From Faecalicatena contorta (GTDB lineage: Bacteria > Bacillota > Clostridia > Lachnospirales > Lachnospiraceae), in NCBI RefSeq assembly GCF_039521745.1, contig NZ_BAAACT010000042.1: 64,000 bases of DNA. One strand, 5' to 3'. The notes beneath the pieces were generated by a model. It did no database searches, was not told the origin of the DNA, and saw nothing but the letters and a program-made list of their open reading frames with translations. The position numbers were made by a program, and so were the translations under genes. This document shows positions 1-8,023 of the stretch, in pieces; positions within the stretch are counted from its first letter, which is position 1; each line of letters begins with the position of its first letter.

Positions 1-134
1 TTTCTTAGGTCCACGGCCGCGTTTTTGAAAGGACATGGATGTTCTCCGGGAGGTTTTCGGCTATCTCTTTATGGAGCGTCCCCATCCGCGCCGAGACTAA
101 AGCTCGTCACTAAATCCCGATTTGTTAAAAAAAA
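1..134. other. window edge, possible truncated minus-strand gene start
   Basis: No complete gene is visible. On the minus strand an ATG at 36-34 is preceded by a GGAG-type ribosome binding site about 8 nt upstream and opens a frame that runs off the window after 12 codons (MSFQKRGRGPKK). It could be the start of a divergent gene, but 12 codons cannot be identified. The rest of the stretch shows no recognised element. Confidence 0.2.
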
Positions 135-221
135 ATGAACTGGCTGACACGAAGTCTGTTTTATGATATACTAGAAAAGATTGGGAAAGGGGGATTTTCC
201 AAATTGAGAGGAGAACTGCAG

Positions 222-953
222 ATGCACGATGCTATCAAAAATTATGAAGATGTAGATAGCTGGAAAACGGTTATTTTTTTATATAATGCTGCGCTGAAAG
301 AAGTTGGGACAAAGCTGGAGATTCTGAACGATGAATTTCAGCATGTACATCAGTATAATCCGATTGAACATATTAAGACACGTATCAAAACTCCGGAAAG
401 TATCGTAAAGAAGCTAAAACGGTATGGACATGAGACATCTATTGAGAATATGGTTAAGTATATTAATGATATTGCGGGGGTTCGTCTGATCTGTTCTTTT
501 ACATCTGATATTTACCGTCTGGCCGAGATGATCGGGAATCAAAGCGATCTGAAGGTTCTTTCGATTAAAGATTATATAAAGAACCCGAAGGAGAGCGGCT
601 ATAAGAGTTATCATATGCTGGTTTCAGTGCCCATTTTCTTATCTGACAGTGTCGTGGATACCAAAGTTGAGATACAGATCCGGACAATTGCTATGGATTT
701 CTGGGCAAGTCTAGAGCATAAGATTTATTATAAATTCGAAGGGAATGCGCCGGACTATATTAGCCGGGATCTCCGGGAATGTGCACAGATGGTTGCTGAA
801 CTTGATGATAAGATGCTTTCTCTGAATGAGGCGATTCAGGCATGCCTTGTAGAGGAAAGCAGTGAGCATGAGAAAGAACGGCTCGATGACATTACGGCTA
901 ATGTCATCGGGGGCAGAAAAAGTGAAAGAAGTAATGAAATCATTGGACGATAA
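222..953 (+). CDS. relP: small alarmone synthetase, RelP/YwaC type
   Basis: A 243-residue single-domain (p)ppGpp synthetase that would transfer pyrophosphate from ATP to GDP or GTP in the cytoplasm. Family hallmarks are NPIEHIKTRIK near the start, DIAGVRLICSF, the substrate-loop motif GYKSYH, EIQIRT, and MDFWASLEHKIYYKF. These match RelP/YwaC better than RelQ/YjbM. There is no HD hydrolase, TGS or ACT domain, so it is synthetase-only. The frame is open from 135, but the ATG at 222 has a GAGAGGAG ribosome binding site 8 nt upstream and gives the normal family length. It stands alone and is followed by a strong hairpin. An HD-type hydrolase that could degrade alarmones lies at 16.4 kb. Which of pppGpp, ppGpp or pGpp it makes cannot be read from sequence. 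Confidence 0.9.
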   Translation: MHDAIKNYEDVDSWKTVIFLYNAALKEVGTKLEILNDEFQHVHQYNPIEHIKTRIKTPESIVKKLKRYGHETSIENMVKYINDIAGVRLICSFTSDIYRLAEMIGNQSDLKVLSIKDYIKNPKESGYKSYHMLVSVPIFLSDSVVDTKVEIQIRTIAMDFWASLEHKIYYKFEGNAPDYISRDLRECAQMVAELDDKMLSLNEAIQACLVEESSEHEKERLDDITANVIGGRKSERSNEIIGR

Positions 954-1049
954 ATAGGGGATTATAGGCGGCGGTATCAGACCGCTGCAGAGATCTGAAG
1001 CAGGATTCCATGGACGTGGAGCTGACGCGTAACAGTGTCTCAATATAAT

Positions 1050-1136
1050 AAAAGCCACATGTTGAACAATGCCGGAATATACGGGAGTGCAGGCTGCACC
1101 GCTGTGTTTGCCGGCGTTGGTCAACATGTTGGCTTT
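1050..1136. terminator. long imperfect hairpin followed by T-rich tract
   Basis: Arms at 1050-1075 and 1111-1136 pair over about 25 bp with one bulge, one mismatch and one G-T wobble. The loop contains a near-palindrome (GTGCAGGCTGCAC). The 3' arm runs into CTTTTTATTTATTA, so it could terminate relP transcription. It is longer than a usual intrinsic terminator and might instead be a mobile palindrome or a small RNA. The flanks (954-1049 and 1137-1239) hold no gene. Confidence 0.55.
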
Positions 1137-1239
1137 TTATTTATTAAAAAGCACTGCCGGCTTGATAAGGACTGTGGCATAAAACTAGAAGTGTTTAGGT
1201 ATTTGACAGGAAAATTTTTTGAATTTTTATAGATAGGTA

Positions 1240-1293
1240 TTGACATTTTGTGCTGAGTGTGATTATATGAACATATGAACAGGTATTCATATG
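1240..1293 (+). promoter_or_regulatory. promoter with SmtB/ArsR-type operator for the metal ATPase
   Basis: TTGACA at 1240-1245 and TTATAT at 1263-1268 are separated by 17 bp. Directly downstream, over the expected transcription start, lies an inverted repeat with arms CATATGAA (1272-1279) and TTCATATG (1286-1293). The core TGAACAGGTATTCA closely resembles the 12-2-12 operators of SmtB/CzrA/CadC metal sensors. Inference: the ArsR protein at 4013 represses here until Zn, Cd or Pb binds. Confidence 0.75.
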
Positions 1294-1315
1294 TATAAGC
1301 ATTGGAGGTACGACT

Positions 1316-3817
1316 ATGGCACAACAGGCTTTGAATAAAAAGCCGTATCCAGAGAATACGGCTTGCGGATGTGGGTATGATCACAATTCCGGAAAAGAAC
1401 ATTGTTACGAGGATCTAAGAGGACATCAGCACGAGGAAGCACAGGAGCATCAGCATAAGCACAAACATGAACATGGAGAAGCATGCGGCTGTCATCATGA
1501 TCACCACAGCAGCCATGGACAGGATAAGCATCATCACGGCGAATACTGCAGTTGCGGACATACTCATGGAAGCAGTGGACACGGAAGTGACGGACACAGC
1601 CATGAAAGCAGTGGACACAGCAGTGACGGACATAGTCATGAAAGCAGTGGACATAGCAGTGACGGACATAGTCATGATGCGCTGGAACAGCGTGAGGTGA
1701 ATCATGCATTTGACCATGTGCAGAAGCAGGTTTATATTCTGGAAAACCTGGGATGTGCAAATTGTGCAGCTAAAATAGAACGGAAAATACAGGAGCTGCC
1801 TCAGGTTGATTTTGCAAACATTATTTTTGCAACAAAGCAGCTGCAGGTGGTTACCAATACGGAGGAGGAACTGCTTCCGGTATTTCAGGAAATCTGTTCT
1901 TCCATAGAGAATGAAGTTACTGTCTTGAAAAGAGATAGAAAACCGAACCGGCAGCAAACCGCATCTAAGGGGAAATTCAGTGAGAATAAGAAGGATTTCT
2001 GGGAGATCGGCATTGGAGCTGTTTTTATGGCAGGAGGGATACTGACAGAAACGGTAAGTGGAAATCTCTCGTTGATCCTGTTTCTAGCCGGGTATCTCGT
2101 ACTGGGAAGGGCTGTGCTGTTTACTGCAGCAAAAAACCTGGGCAAAGGCCATGTGTTTGATGAAAATTTCCTTATGAGCATTGCGACGCTGGGGGCATTT
2201 CTGATTAGCGAATACCCGGAGGCTGTCGGAGTTATGCTTTTCTACCGCGTGGGGGAACTGTTTGAGGAAATCGCAGTCTCCAGAAGCCGCAGCCAGATTA
2301 TGGATGCAGTTGACATGCGGCCGGAAGTAGTCAACAAGGTGGCTGGGAAAGAGATTCTGGTGATTCCTGCGGAGGAAGCGTGCATAGGTGATATCCTTCT
2401 GGTGCGGCCCGGTGACAGGATTCCTCTGGATGGCACCATCGTAGAGGGGGAAAGCCGGATTGATACGTCACCGGTGACAGGAGAGCCCGTCCCTGTCGCA
2501 GCCAAGGCCGGGGATGCGGTTACATCGGGGTGTGTAAATACATCGGGGCTCTTGAAAATACGTGCTGATAAGATTTTGGAGGATTCCATGGTCACCAGAA
2601 TTCTGGATTCTGTGGAAAATGCGGCGGCAAGCAAACCGAAGATTGACCGGTTTATTACCAGGTTCTCAAGAGTGTATACTCCTTTCGTAGTGGCTCTTGC
2701 AATCGCAACGGCAGTGATTCCTTCCCTGATAACAGGGGACTGGAACTACTGGGTATATACAGCGCTTACATTTCTTGTGATTAGCTGTCCCTGTGCACTT
2801 GTACTTAGCGTACCGCTGGCATTCTTCTCTGGAATCGGTGCAGGTTCCAAAAAAGGCATTCTTTTTAAGGGCGGGGTCGCCATTGAGGCTCTGCAGGGTG
2901 TAAAGTCCATTGTTATGGATAAAACCGGAACCATTACGGAAGGAAACTTTGTCCTTCAGAATGTGGTGCCGGCGGCCGGATTTGACGAAGAAAGGCTGCT
3001 GGCTCTTGCGGGCAGCTGCGAGATGACATCCACACATCCGATTGCTGTGAGTATCGTAACTGCGGCTGAGGAGAAAACAATCGGCCTGCAGCACCCTTTA
3101 TCCGTGGAAGAGATTTCTGGGAAAGGGGTAAGGGCGCAGTTGGACGAAGGAATTGTACTATGCGGCAATAGAAAATTGCTGGAAGCATATGACGTGGAGT
3201 TAGGCCAGTATTCAGATGCCTCATACGGTACGGAAGTACTGCTGGCGCTGAATGGAGTGTATGCAGGGCAACTTGTGATTGCGGATACGATCAAGACAGA
3301 CGCGAAACCGGCGGTGGCTGCTATGAAACGGATGGGAATTCTTACCGCTATGTTGACGGGAGACGCCAGAAAGAGCGCCGAGACGGTGGGGAGAGAGACC
3401 GGAATCGATGAAATCCATGCAAAACTGCTTCCTGAGAATAAGGTGGAAGAATTGAAGCGTATTCGCGAGGCCCATGGCAGCGTAATGTTTGTTGGTGACG
3501 GGATTAATGATGCACCGGTTCTTGCGGGGGCTGACGTAGGCGCCGCGATGGGAAGCGGGGCAGATGCGGCCATAGAGGCGGCGGATGTGGTATTTATGAC
3601 TTCATCTATGGAGGCAATTCCCCAGTCACTCCAGATTGCAAGGACAACAGGATCCATAGCGCGGCAGAACGTAGTGTTTGCCCTGGCTATCAAAATCCTG
3701 GTTATGATACTGGGCCTTGCAGGCCTCGCCAACATGTGGATGGCAGTTTTTGCGGATACGGGAGTGGCGGTGCTCTGCATTTTGAATTCTGTGAGAGTGC
3801 TTTATAAGAAGCTGTAA
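1316..3817 (+). CDS. heavy-metal P1B-type ATPase (Zn/Cd/Pb efflux)
   Basis: An 833-residue membrane pump that would export divalent soft metals at the expense of ATP. Residues 1-125 are an extremely His-rich tail (HHDHH, GHSHE repeats, CGC motifs), likely a metal-buffering region. An HMA domain with GCANC (Cys147, Cys150) follows. The transmembrane metal site is SCPCAL (Cys491-Pro-Cys493), the phosphorylation site DKTGT (Asp535), then a THP motif and GDGINDAP. The CPC motif and downstream residues fit the ZntA/CadA class rather than Cu pumps. The start has an attGGAGG ribosome binding site. It has its own operator-controlled promoter and ends in a terminator. The second ATPase at 4405 lacks the HMA and His-rich parts. 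Exact metal preference is inferred. Confidence 0.9.
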   Translation: MAQQALNKKPYPENTACGCGYDHNSGKEHCYEDLRGHQHEEAQEHQHKHKHEHGEACGCHHDHHSSHGQDKHHHGEYCSCGHTHGSSGHGSDGHSHESSGHSSDGHSHESSGHSSDGHSHDALEQREVNHAFDHVQKQVYILENLGCANCAAKIERKIQELPQVDFANIIFATKQLQVVTNTEEELLPVFQEICSSIENEVTVLKRDRKPNRQQTASKGKFSENKKDFWEIGIGAVFMAGGILTETVSGNLSLILFLAGYLVLGRAVLFTAAKNLGKGHVFDENFLMSIATLGAFLISEYPEAVGVMLFYRVGELFEEIAVSRSRSQIMDAVDMRPEVVNKVAGKEILVIPAEEACIGDILLVRPGDRIPLDGTIVEGESRIDTSPVTGEPVPVAAKAGDAVTSGCVNTSGLLKIRADKILEDSMVTRILDSVENAAASKPKIDRFITRFSRVYTPFVVALAIATAVIPSLITGDWNYWVYTALTFLVISCPCALVLSVPLAFFSGIGAGSKKGILFKGGVAIEALQGVKSIVMDKTGTITEGNFVLQNVVPAAGFDEERLLALAGSCEMTSTHPIAVSIVTAAEEKTIGLQHPLSVEEISGKGVRAQLDEGIVLCGNRKLLEAYDVELGQYSDASYGTEVLLALNGVYAGQLVIADTIKTDAKPAVAAMKRMGILTAMLTGDARKSAETVGRETGIDEIHAKLLPENKVEELKRIREAHGSVMFVGDGINDAPVLAGADVGAAMGSGADAAIEAADVVFMTSSMEAIPQSLQIARTTGSIARQNVVFALAIKILVMILGLAGLANMWMAVFADTGVAVLCILNSVRVLYKKL
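1571..1678 (+). repeat. three tandem 36-bp repeats encoding His-rich 12-mers
   Basis: Units at 1571-1606, 1607-1642 and 1643-1678 each encode SSGHxSDGHSH(E/D), residues 86-121 of the metal ATPase. Units 2 and 3 differ at only a few bases, which indicates recent in-frame duplication and suggests that copy number may vary between strains. Confidence 0.9.
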
Positions 3818-3853
3818 CACGAACGTTCCGGGAAATAAATAATAAAACTTAAG

Positions 3854-3890
3854 AAAGAAACGCAGACCGTTGAGTATGCGTTTCTTTTTT
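3854..3890 (+). terminator. intrinsic terminator after the metal ATPase
   Basis: A perfect 11-bp stem (AAAGAAACGCA at 3854-3864 with TGCGTTTCTTT at 3877-3887), a 12-nt loop and a run of T to 3890. It separates the first ATPase from the arsR unit. Confidence 0.85.
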
Positions 3891-3943
3891 ATAAGTATCC
3901 AGAAAAATGGGAATGATATAAAGGACAGACGGGCCTGCATTGC

Positions 3944-3992
3944 TTGACCCGGCAGCGTATTTTTCGTATAATAATATCTGAACGGTTGTTCA
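3944..3992 (+). promoter_or_regulatory. promoter and operator of the arsR-ATPase unit
   Basis: TTGACC at 3944-3949 and TATAAT at 3967-3972 have a 17-bp spacer. An inverted repeat TGAAC-GGTT-GTTCA at 3979-3992 covers the expected transcription start. It shares TGAAC...TTCA with the operator upstream of the 1316 ATPase, suggesting that one ArsR/SmtB regulator controls both units and itself. Confidence 0.75.
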
Positions 3993-4012
3993 CATGAAGG
4001 GAGATTCGGTAT

Positions 4013-4372
4013 ATGGGAAAAATGGAAGTGGAACATTGTGATTTCATGCATGTACACGAAGATATTGTAAAGAAGGTCCAGGAGAACATGCCGGGACCGG
4101 AGGAGCTTCAGGATCTGGCAGATTTTTTTAAAGTGTTTGGAGACTCTACCAGGATTAAAATTTTATGTATGCTGTGGCAGTCAGAGATGTGTGTGTGCGA
4201 TCTTGCACAGTCACTGAGTATGACGCAGTCAGCGATCTCACACCAGCTCAGGGTATTGAAGCAGATGAAGCTGGTTACGAACCGCAGGGAAGGGAAGACG
4301 GTGTTCTATTCTCTTGCTGACGGTCATATCAAGACTATTATGAACCAGGGATTGGAACATATCAGAGAATAG
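4013..4372 (+). CDS. ArsR/SmtB-family metal-responsive repressor
   Basis: A 119-residue winged-helix repressor. It contains FKVFGDSTRIKILCML, then MCVCDLA at the alpha-3 position (the ELCVCDL-type metal site), and the recognition helix MTQSAISHQLRVLKQ. The N-terminus has Cys, His and His (VEHCDFMHVHED) like the CadC alpha-3N site, and a C-terminal His-containing helix (DGHIKTIMNQGLEHI) like the SmtB/CzrA alpha-5 site. Both metal sites may therefore exist. An AAGGGAGA ribosome binding site precedes the ATG. It is 32 bp from the second ATPase and almost certainly cotranscribed. Derepression by Zn, Cd or Pb is inferred from the neighbours. Confidence 0.9.
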   Translation: MGKMEVEHCDFMHVHEDIVKKVQENMPGPEELQDLADFFKVFGDSTRIKILCMLWQSEMCVCDLAQSLSMTQSAISHQLRVLKQMKLVTNRREGKTVFYSLADGHIKTIMNQGLEHIRE

Positions 4373-4404
4373 AATCATGGAGAAAGGAAAATAAGGGGGC
4401 CAAG

Positions 4405-6867
4405 ATGGCAAGGGAAGTTAGAAAGAAATGCATTGAAATCGGAATCGGCCTGCTATTATACATCAATGCATTGTTTTCGGTCAGGCACTGGGATATGACG
4501 GGGAGGACAGAATTGCTTTTGTTCCTGCTCCCATATCTGGTTATGTCACTGGGAATATTCTGGGACATATTGAAGAACGTAAAAAGATTACATATTTTTG
4601 ATGAGAATCTGCTGATGATCCTTGCGACTGTCGGCGCTTTAGCAATCGGTAAACATACGGAAGCAGTCGGCGCAATCCTGTTCTTCCAGTTTGGCAGGAC
4701 AATAGAAGTCATTTCTCTGTCCGCAACAAAGAAGTCTATTGCGAAGTTTATGGATATACGTCCGGAATATGCGAACCGTAAGATACGTGGCAAAGAGGAA
4801 AAGGTACATCCCCGGGAACTGCGGCTCAGGCAAATTATTGTAATTAAGCCGGGAGAACGGATCCCGGTGGATGCGGTTATCACGCAGGGAATGAGCATGG
4901 TGGATACAAAAGCCCTTACGGGGGAGTCGGAGCCAAGAGAAGTGAAGATCGGGGACCGGCTTTACAGTGGCAGCATTAACATCAGCGGCGTGTTGGAGGC
5001 CAGAGTGTCCAAGGTATATGAAGATTCTACTGCATCCAGGATTCTGGAACTGGTGGAGAATGCCAACAATAATAAGGCACAGAGTGAAAGTTTTGCAGAC
5101 AAATTTTCCCGTTTTTATACGCCGGTGGTTACGCTGATCGGTGTACTTGTTATGATTCTTCCGCCCTTGATGCTGCAGGGAGCGGATCAGGAGACCTGGC
5201 TTTACCGGGGACTTATTTTTTTGGTAGCGGCATGTCCATGCGGCCTGCTTGTCTCGGTACCTCTTGCATTTCTCGGAGGAATCGGTGCAGCATCCCGTCA
5301 GGGAGTGCTGATCAAAGGGAGCAACTATCTGGAGGCGCTTTCGAAAACAGAGACGTTTGTTTTTGATAAGACTGGTACGCTGACGGAAGGTATTTTCCAT
5401 GTGAAGGCTATCTGTCCGAAGCATATGGAGGACGCTGACCTATTGGAAATTACTGCCTACGGGGAGTCCTATTCCAACCATCCGATTGCGGTGTCTCTGA
5501 GAGCTGCCTACGGCAAGTCGATCGACAGCAGCAGGGTGGAGTCTATCCAGGAGTCCTCCGGCTTTGGCGTCTGTGCACAGATTGACGGCAGGCAGGTATA
5601 CATTGGGAGTTCCAAGTTTATGAACCAGCGGGGCTTCTTCTATCAGCCGGTACAGGAGATCGGCACAGCAGTGCATGTGGCTGTGGATGGGGAATATGAA
5701 GGATATATTCTGATTGCAGATGTGATCCGTCCGGATGCAAAATGGACGATCCGCTGGCTGCAGAAACACCAGATTGAGTCAGTCATGCTCACCGGAGATA
5801 ACCAGAGAGTGGCGGATGATGCAGCAAAACAACTGGGGATTGAGTATGTTTATGCGAACCTGATGCCGGAAGATAAGGTAGAGCAGGTGAAAGAGTTTAT
5901 GGAAAGCCAGATGGAATCGGAAAAACCCGCATTTGTCGGCGATGGTATTAACGATGCACCAGGGCTGGCGCTGGCAGATATCGGGATTGCCATGGGCGGT
6001 TTGGGAGCGGATGCCGCATTGGAGGCTGCAGATATTATCCTTATGGAAGATGAACCCTCTAGGATTGTGAATGCGATTAAGATTTCAAAGGGCACGATCC
6101 GCGCAGTAAAACAAAATTTGGTGTTTGCCATAGGCATGAAGGTTATTCTCTTATTTTTGGCGGCGCTTGGCTATGTGACGATGCAGAATGCCATTATTGC
6201 GGATATGGCTGTGATGTTGATTAATATATTGAATTCATTCTGGGTATTAAAAATATCCGGAATAAAAGGAGCATATATGAGAAAAGTTATAATATACGCT
6301 GTGCTGGCTGTTTTTCTGCTGACAGGGTGCAGCGGCGGAATGGACTATGTGTCCGAGGGTACCGCGCATTTGCAGGAACATCAGTATGAGGAGGCAGCCG
6401 GTTCTTTTGAGAAGGCGATCCGTTTATCTGAGCAGGCAGCCGGTTCTTCAAAGAAGGAAGAAGCGGAAAAGATAGATGTGGCTGAAGCCTACCGTGGACT
6501 CGGGATGGCACGTTATGAGCTTCAGGATTATGAGAAGGCCAGGGATGCATTTCAGAAGGTATTGGATCATGACGGAAAAGCAACAGCGGTTCTTTATAAT
6601 TTTATAGGAGTCTGTTCTATGCATTTGAATGACCCGCAGGGGGCATTGGACGCATTTGGTGAGGGAATTAAGTTGGCTGGGGATACAGCGGGGGCGCAAG
6701 AGACGGACGATGCAGAGGTGATCCGGGAAATGAAGTTTAATGAAGTCGTATGTTATGAAAAGTTACATGACTGGGAGAATGCGAAGATTAAAATACAGGA
6801 GTATGTCAGCGAGTATCCTGATGACCAGGATGCACAGAAAGAGGCAGCTTTTCTCAGCACCAGATAG
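4405..6867 (+). CDS. P1B-type metal ATPase fused in frame to a TPR lipoprotein
   Basis: An 820-codon open frame. Residues 1 to about 622 are a complete metal-translocating P-type ATPase without an N-terminal HMA domain: ACPCGL (Cys277, Cys279; Gly where ZntA has Ala), DKTGTLTEG (Asp321), NHPIAVSL and GDGINDAPG. From Met625 the frame continues into a protein that looks independent: a lipoprotein signal peptide ending LLTGC, then tetratricopeptide-like helices (AEAYRGLGMARYELQDYEKA). An AAAGGAG ribosome binding site precedes Met625, and a TAA in the +1 frame at 6263-6265 would end the ATPase just before it. Either the genes are truly fused, or one base has been lost or gained near the A-run at 6248-6252 in the cell or the assembly. 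It follows arsR and a GGGGG ribosome binding site. Confidence 0.8.
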   Translation: MAREVRKKCIEIGIGLLLYINALFSVRHWDMTGRTELLLFLLPYLVMSLGIFWDILKNVKRLHIFDENLLMILATVGALAIGKHTEAVGAILFFQFGRTIEVISLSATKKSIAKFMDIRPEYANRKIRGKEEKVHPRELRLRQIIVIKPGERIPVDAVITQGMSMVDTKALTGESEPREVKIGDRLYSGSINISGVLEARVSKVYEDSTASRILELVENANNNKAQSESFADKFSRFYTPVVTLIGVLVMILPPLMLQGADQETWLYRGLIFLVAACPCGLLVSVPLAFLGGIGAASRQGVLIKGSNYLEALSKTETFVFDKTGTLTEGIFHVKAICPKHMEDADLLEITAYGESYSNHPIAVSLRAAYGKSIDSSRVESIQESSGFGVCAQIDGRQVYIGSSKFMNQRGFFYQPVQEIGTAVHVAVDGEYEGYILIADVIRPDAKWTIRWLQKHQIESVMLTGDNQRVADDAAKQLGIEYVYANLMPEDKVEQVKEFMESQMESEKPAFVGDGINDAPGLALADIGIAMGGLGADAALEAADIILMEDEPSRIVNAIKISKGTIRAVKQNLVFAIGMKVILLFLAALGYVTMQNAIIADMAVMLINILNSFWVLKISGIKGAYMRKVIIYAVLAVFLLTGCSGGMDYVSEGTAHLQEHQYEEAAGSFEKAIRLSEQAAGSSKKEEAEKIDVAEAYRGLGMARYELQDYEKARDAFQKVLDHDGKATAVLYNFIGVCSMHLNDPQGALDAFGEGIKLAGDTAGAQETDDAEVIREMKFNEVVCYEKLHDWENAKIKIQEYVSEYPDDQDAQKEAAFLSTR
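6277..6867 (+). CDS. TPR-containing lipoprotein (internal start in the ATPase frame)
   Basis: Starting at the ATG at 6277, 7 nt after AAAGGAG, the frame gives a 196-residue lipoprotein. It has a charged MRKV, a hydrophobic stretch and lipobox LLTGC with Cys near residue 17. The mature part has about three TPR-like helix pairs and an acidic, Ala/Glu-rich composition. It would be anchored outside the cytoplasmic membrane. TPR domains mediate protein contacts, but its partner is unknown. It can be made separately even if the upstream frame is truly continuous. MnmM follows after 25 bp. Confidence 0.65.
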   Translation: MRKVIIYAVLAVFLLTGCSGGMDYVSEGTAHLQEHQYEEAAGSFEKAIRLSEQAAGSSKKEEAEKIDVAEAYRGLGMARYELQDYEKARDAFQKVLDHDGKATAVLYNFIGVCSMHLNDPQGALDAFGEGIKLAGDTAGAQETDDAEVIREMKFNEVVCYEKLHDWENAKIKIQEYVSEYPDDQDAQKEAAFLSTR

Positions 6868-6892
6868 AGAACATGAACAATAGGAGAAGGGT

Positions 6893-7459
6893 ATGAAATA
6901 TAGTTATCAGATAACGGAGTACTGTCATCGGTTTCTGGAGATGTATATTGAACCGGGAGATGTCTGTGTCGATGCTACGGCCGGGAATGGGAACGACACA
7001 GAGTTTCTGTGCCGGCTGGCAGGAAGCACAGGAAAGGTGTATGCGTTTGATATCCAGCAGGAGGCATTGGCACATACAGCAGAGAGACTGGAAAGGCTGG
7101 GATTGGGATCCAGGGCCTGCCTGATCCGGGACGGACATGAAAAGATGGGAGATTACGTGAAAGAAGACGTATCTGCCATCGTTTTTAATTTGGGATATCT
7201 TCCTGGCGGGGATCACCGGATCTCCACAAAAGCAGAGACAAGCATACTTGCAGTCGAGGAGGGAATGAAGCTTCTGAAGGCAGAGGGCGTGATGAGCCTC
7301 TGCATATACAGCGGGAAGGATTCGGGATATGAGGAGAAAGAAGCCGTTCTCGATTACCTGAAAGGCGTGGATCCAAGAAAGTGGCTTGTAATCGTTCATC
7401 AGTTTTACAACAGGCAGAATGACCCGCCGATTCCTGTCTTTCTCATCAGGCTGAAATAA
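6893..7459 (+). CDS. mnmM: tRNA mnm5s2U methyltransferase MnmM (YtqB family)
   Basis: A 188-residue class I SAM-dependent methyltransferase of the YtqB/rRNA_methylase family. SAM-binding motif I is VDATAGNGNDTEFL, the acidic residue is in YAFDIQ, and the family signature FNLGYLPGGDHRI is present, with a C-terminal NDPPIPVFLI. B. subtilis YtqB was shown to convert nm5s2U to mnm5s2U at the tRNA wobble position, and this assignment follows that family. The ribosome binding site is GGAGAAGGG. It follows the TPR lipoprotein closely and may share its transcript, although no functional link to metal efflux is apparent. Confidence 0.85.
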   Translation: MKYSYQITEYCHRFLEMYIEPGDVCVDATAGNGNDTEFLCRLAGSTGKVYAFDIQQEALAHTAERLERLGLGSRACLIRDGHEKMGDYVKEDVSAIVFNLGYLPGGDHRISTKAETSILAVEEGMKLLKAEGVMSLCIYSGKDSGYEEKEAVLDYLKGVDPRKWLVIVHQFYNRQNDPPIPVFLIRLK

Positions 7460-7554
7460 ATTCATATCATAGTGCATAAAACAGGTGAAATATCCAGGGA
7501 AAAGATTTATAATATGAAAATCAGCAGAAATTATCAGTGAAACAGGAGAGAGAG

Positions 7555-7968
7555 ATGACCAGTGAATTTTCTATCGCAGTGCATGCACTTGTTTTTTTAA
7601 ATCATAAAGGAACTGTATATTCGAGTGAAGGGCTGGCAGAAAATATTTGTACGAATGCCGCAAGGATACGAAAGATTATGGTAAAACTAAAAAAATCCGG
7701 ACTGGTGGAGACAAAAGAAGGAATAGACGGTGGATACCTTTTTGTGAAAAATAGTGAGGAAACAGACCTTTGTACAATCGCAGATGCGCTGGAATTTTCC
7801 TTTGTAACATCAGGATGGAAGAGCGGCAGCTCGGAGATGAAATGTCTGATAGCTTCCGGCATGGCGGGTGTCATGGAAGATTTGTATAAAGACTTAGACC
7901 AGCAGTGCCGCAGGCGTCTGCGGCAGATTACAATAGCGGATCTGGACAAACAGATCTTTAAAACTTGA
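7555..7968 (+). CDS. Rrf2-family transcriptional regulator
   Basis: A 137-residue winged-helix protein of the Rrf2 family (SEFSIAVHALVFL, then EGLAENICTNAARIRKIM, and a GGYLF wing). Many members sense Fe-S clusters, nitric oxide or cysteine status through three cysteines. Here only scattered cysteines are seen (LCTIAD, MKCLIA, QQCRRR), so a cluster is possible but not clear. The start at 7555 has AGGAGAGAG just upstream; an upstream in-frame GTG at 7537 is less likely. It is monocistronic or weakly linked to hflX. The target genes are unknown. Confidence 0.8.
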   Translation: MTSEFSIAVHALVFLNHKGTVYSSEGLAENICTNAARIRKIMVKLKKSGLVETKEGIDGGYLFVKNSEETDLCTIADALEFSFVTSGWKSGSSEMKCLIASGMAGVMEDLYKDLDQQCRRRLRQITIADLDKQIFKT

Positions 7969-7989
7969 GAATATTCTGAAAATGAAGGG

Positions 7990-8010
7990 CAAAGGGGTCA
8001 GACCCCTTTG
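7990..8010. repeat. palindromic GGGGTC-A-GACCCC element
   Basis: A 21-bp palindrome with core AAAGGGGTCAGACCCCTTT, ending 13 nt before the hflX start codon. It belongs to the same family as 31776-31797 and the doubled copy at 42577-42618. As RNA it would form a strong hairpin in the 5' leader of hflX. Confidence 0.85.
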
Positions 8011-8023
8011 ATGGGATTACAAT

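Noticed and set aside
1571..1678. CRISPR-like periodic repeats
   Set aside because: Units are contiguous without spacers and are in frame within a coding region.
1415..1957. 180-residue minus-strand frame opposite the His-rich part of the metal ATPase
   Set aside because: It is a low-complexity mirror of the GHSHE repeats with no ribosome binding site; a shadow of the real gene.
2956..3780. 274-residue minus-strand frame inside the first P-type ATPase
   Set aside because: Ser/Ala/Ile-rich antisense of a conserved coding region, no family features.
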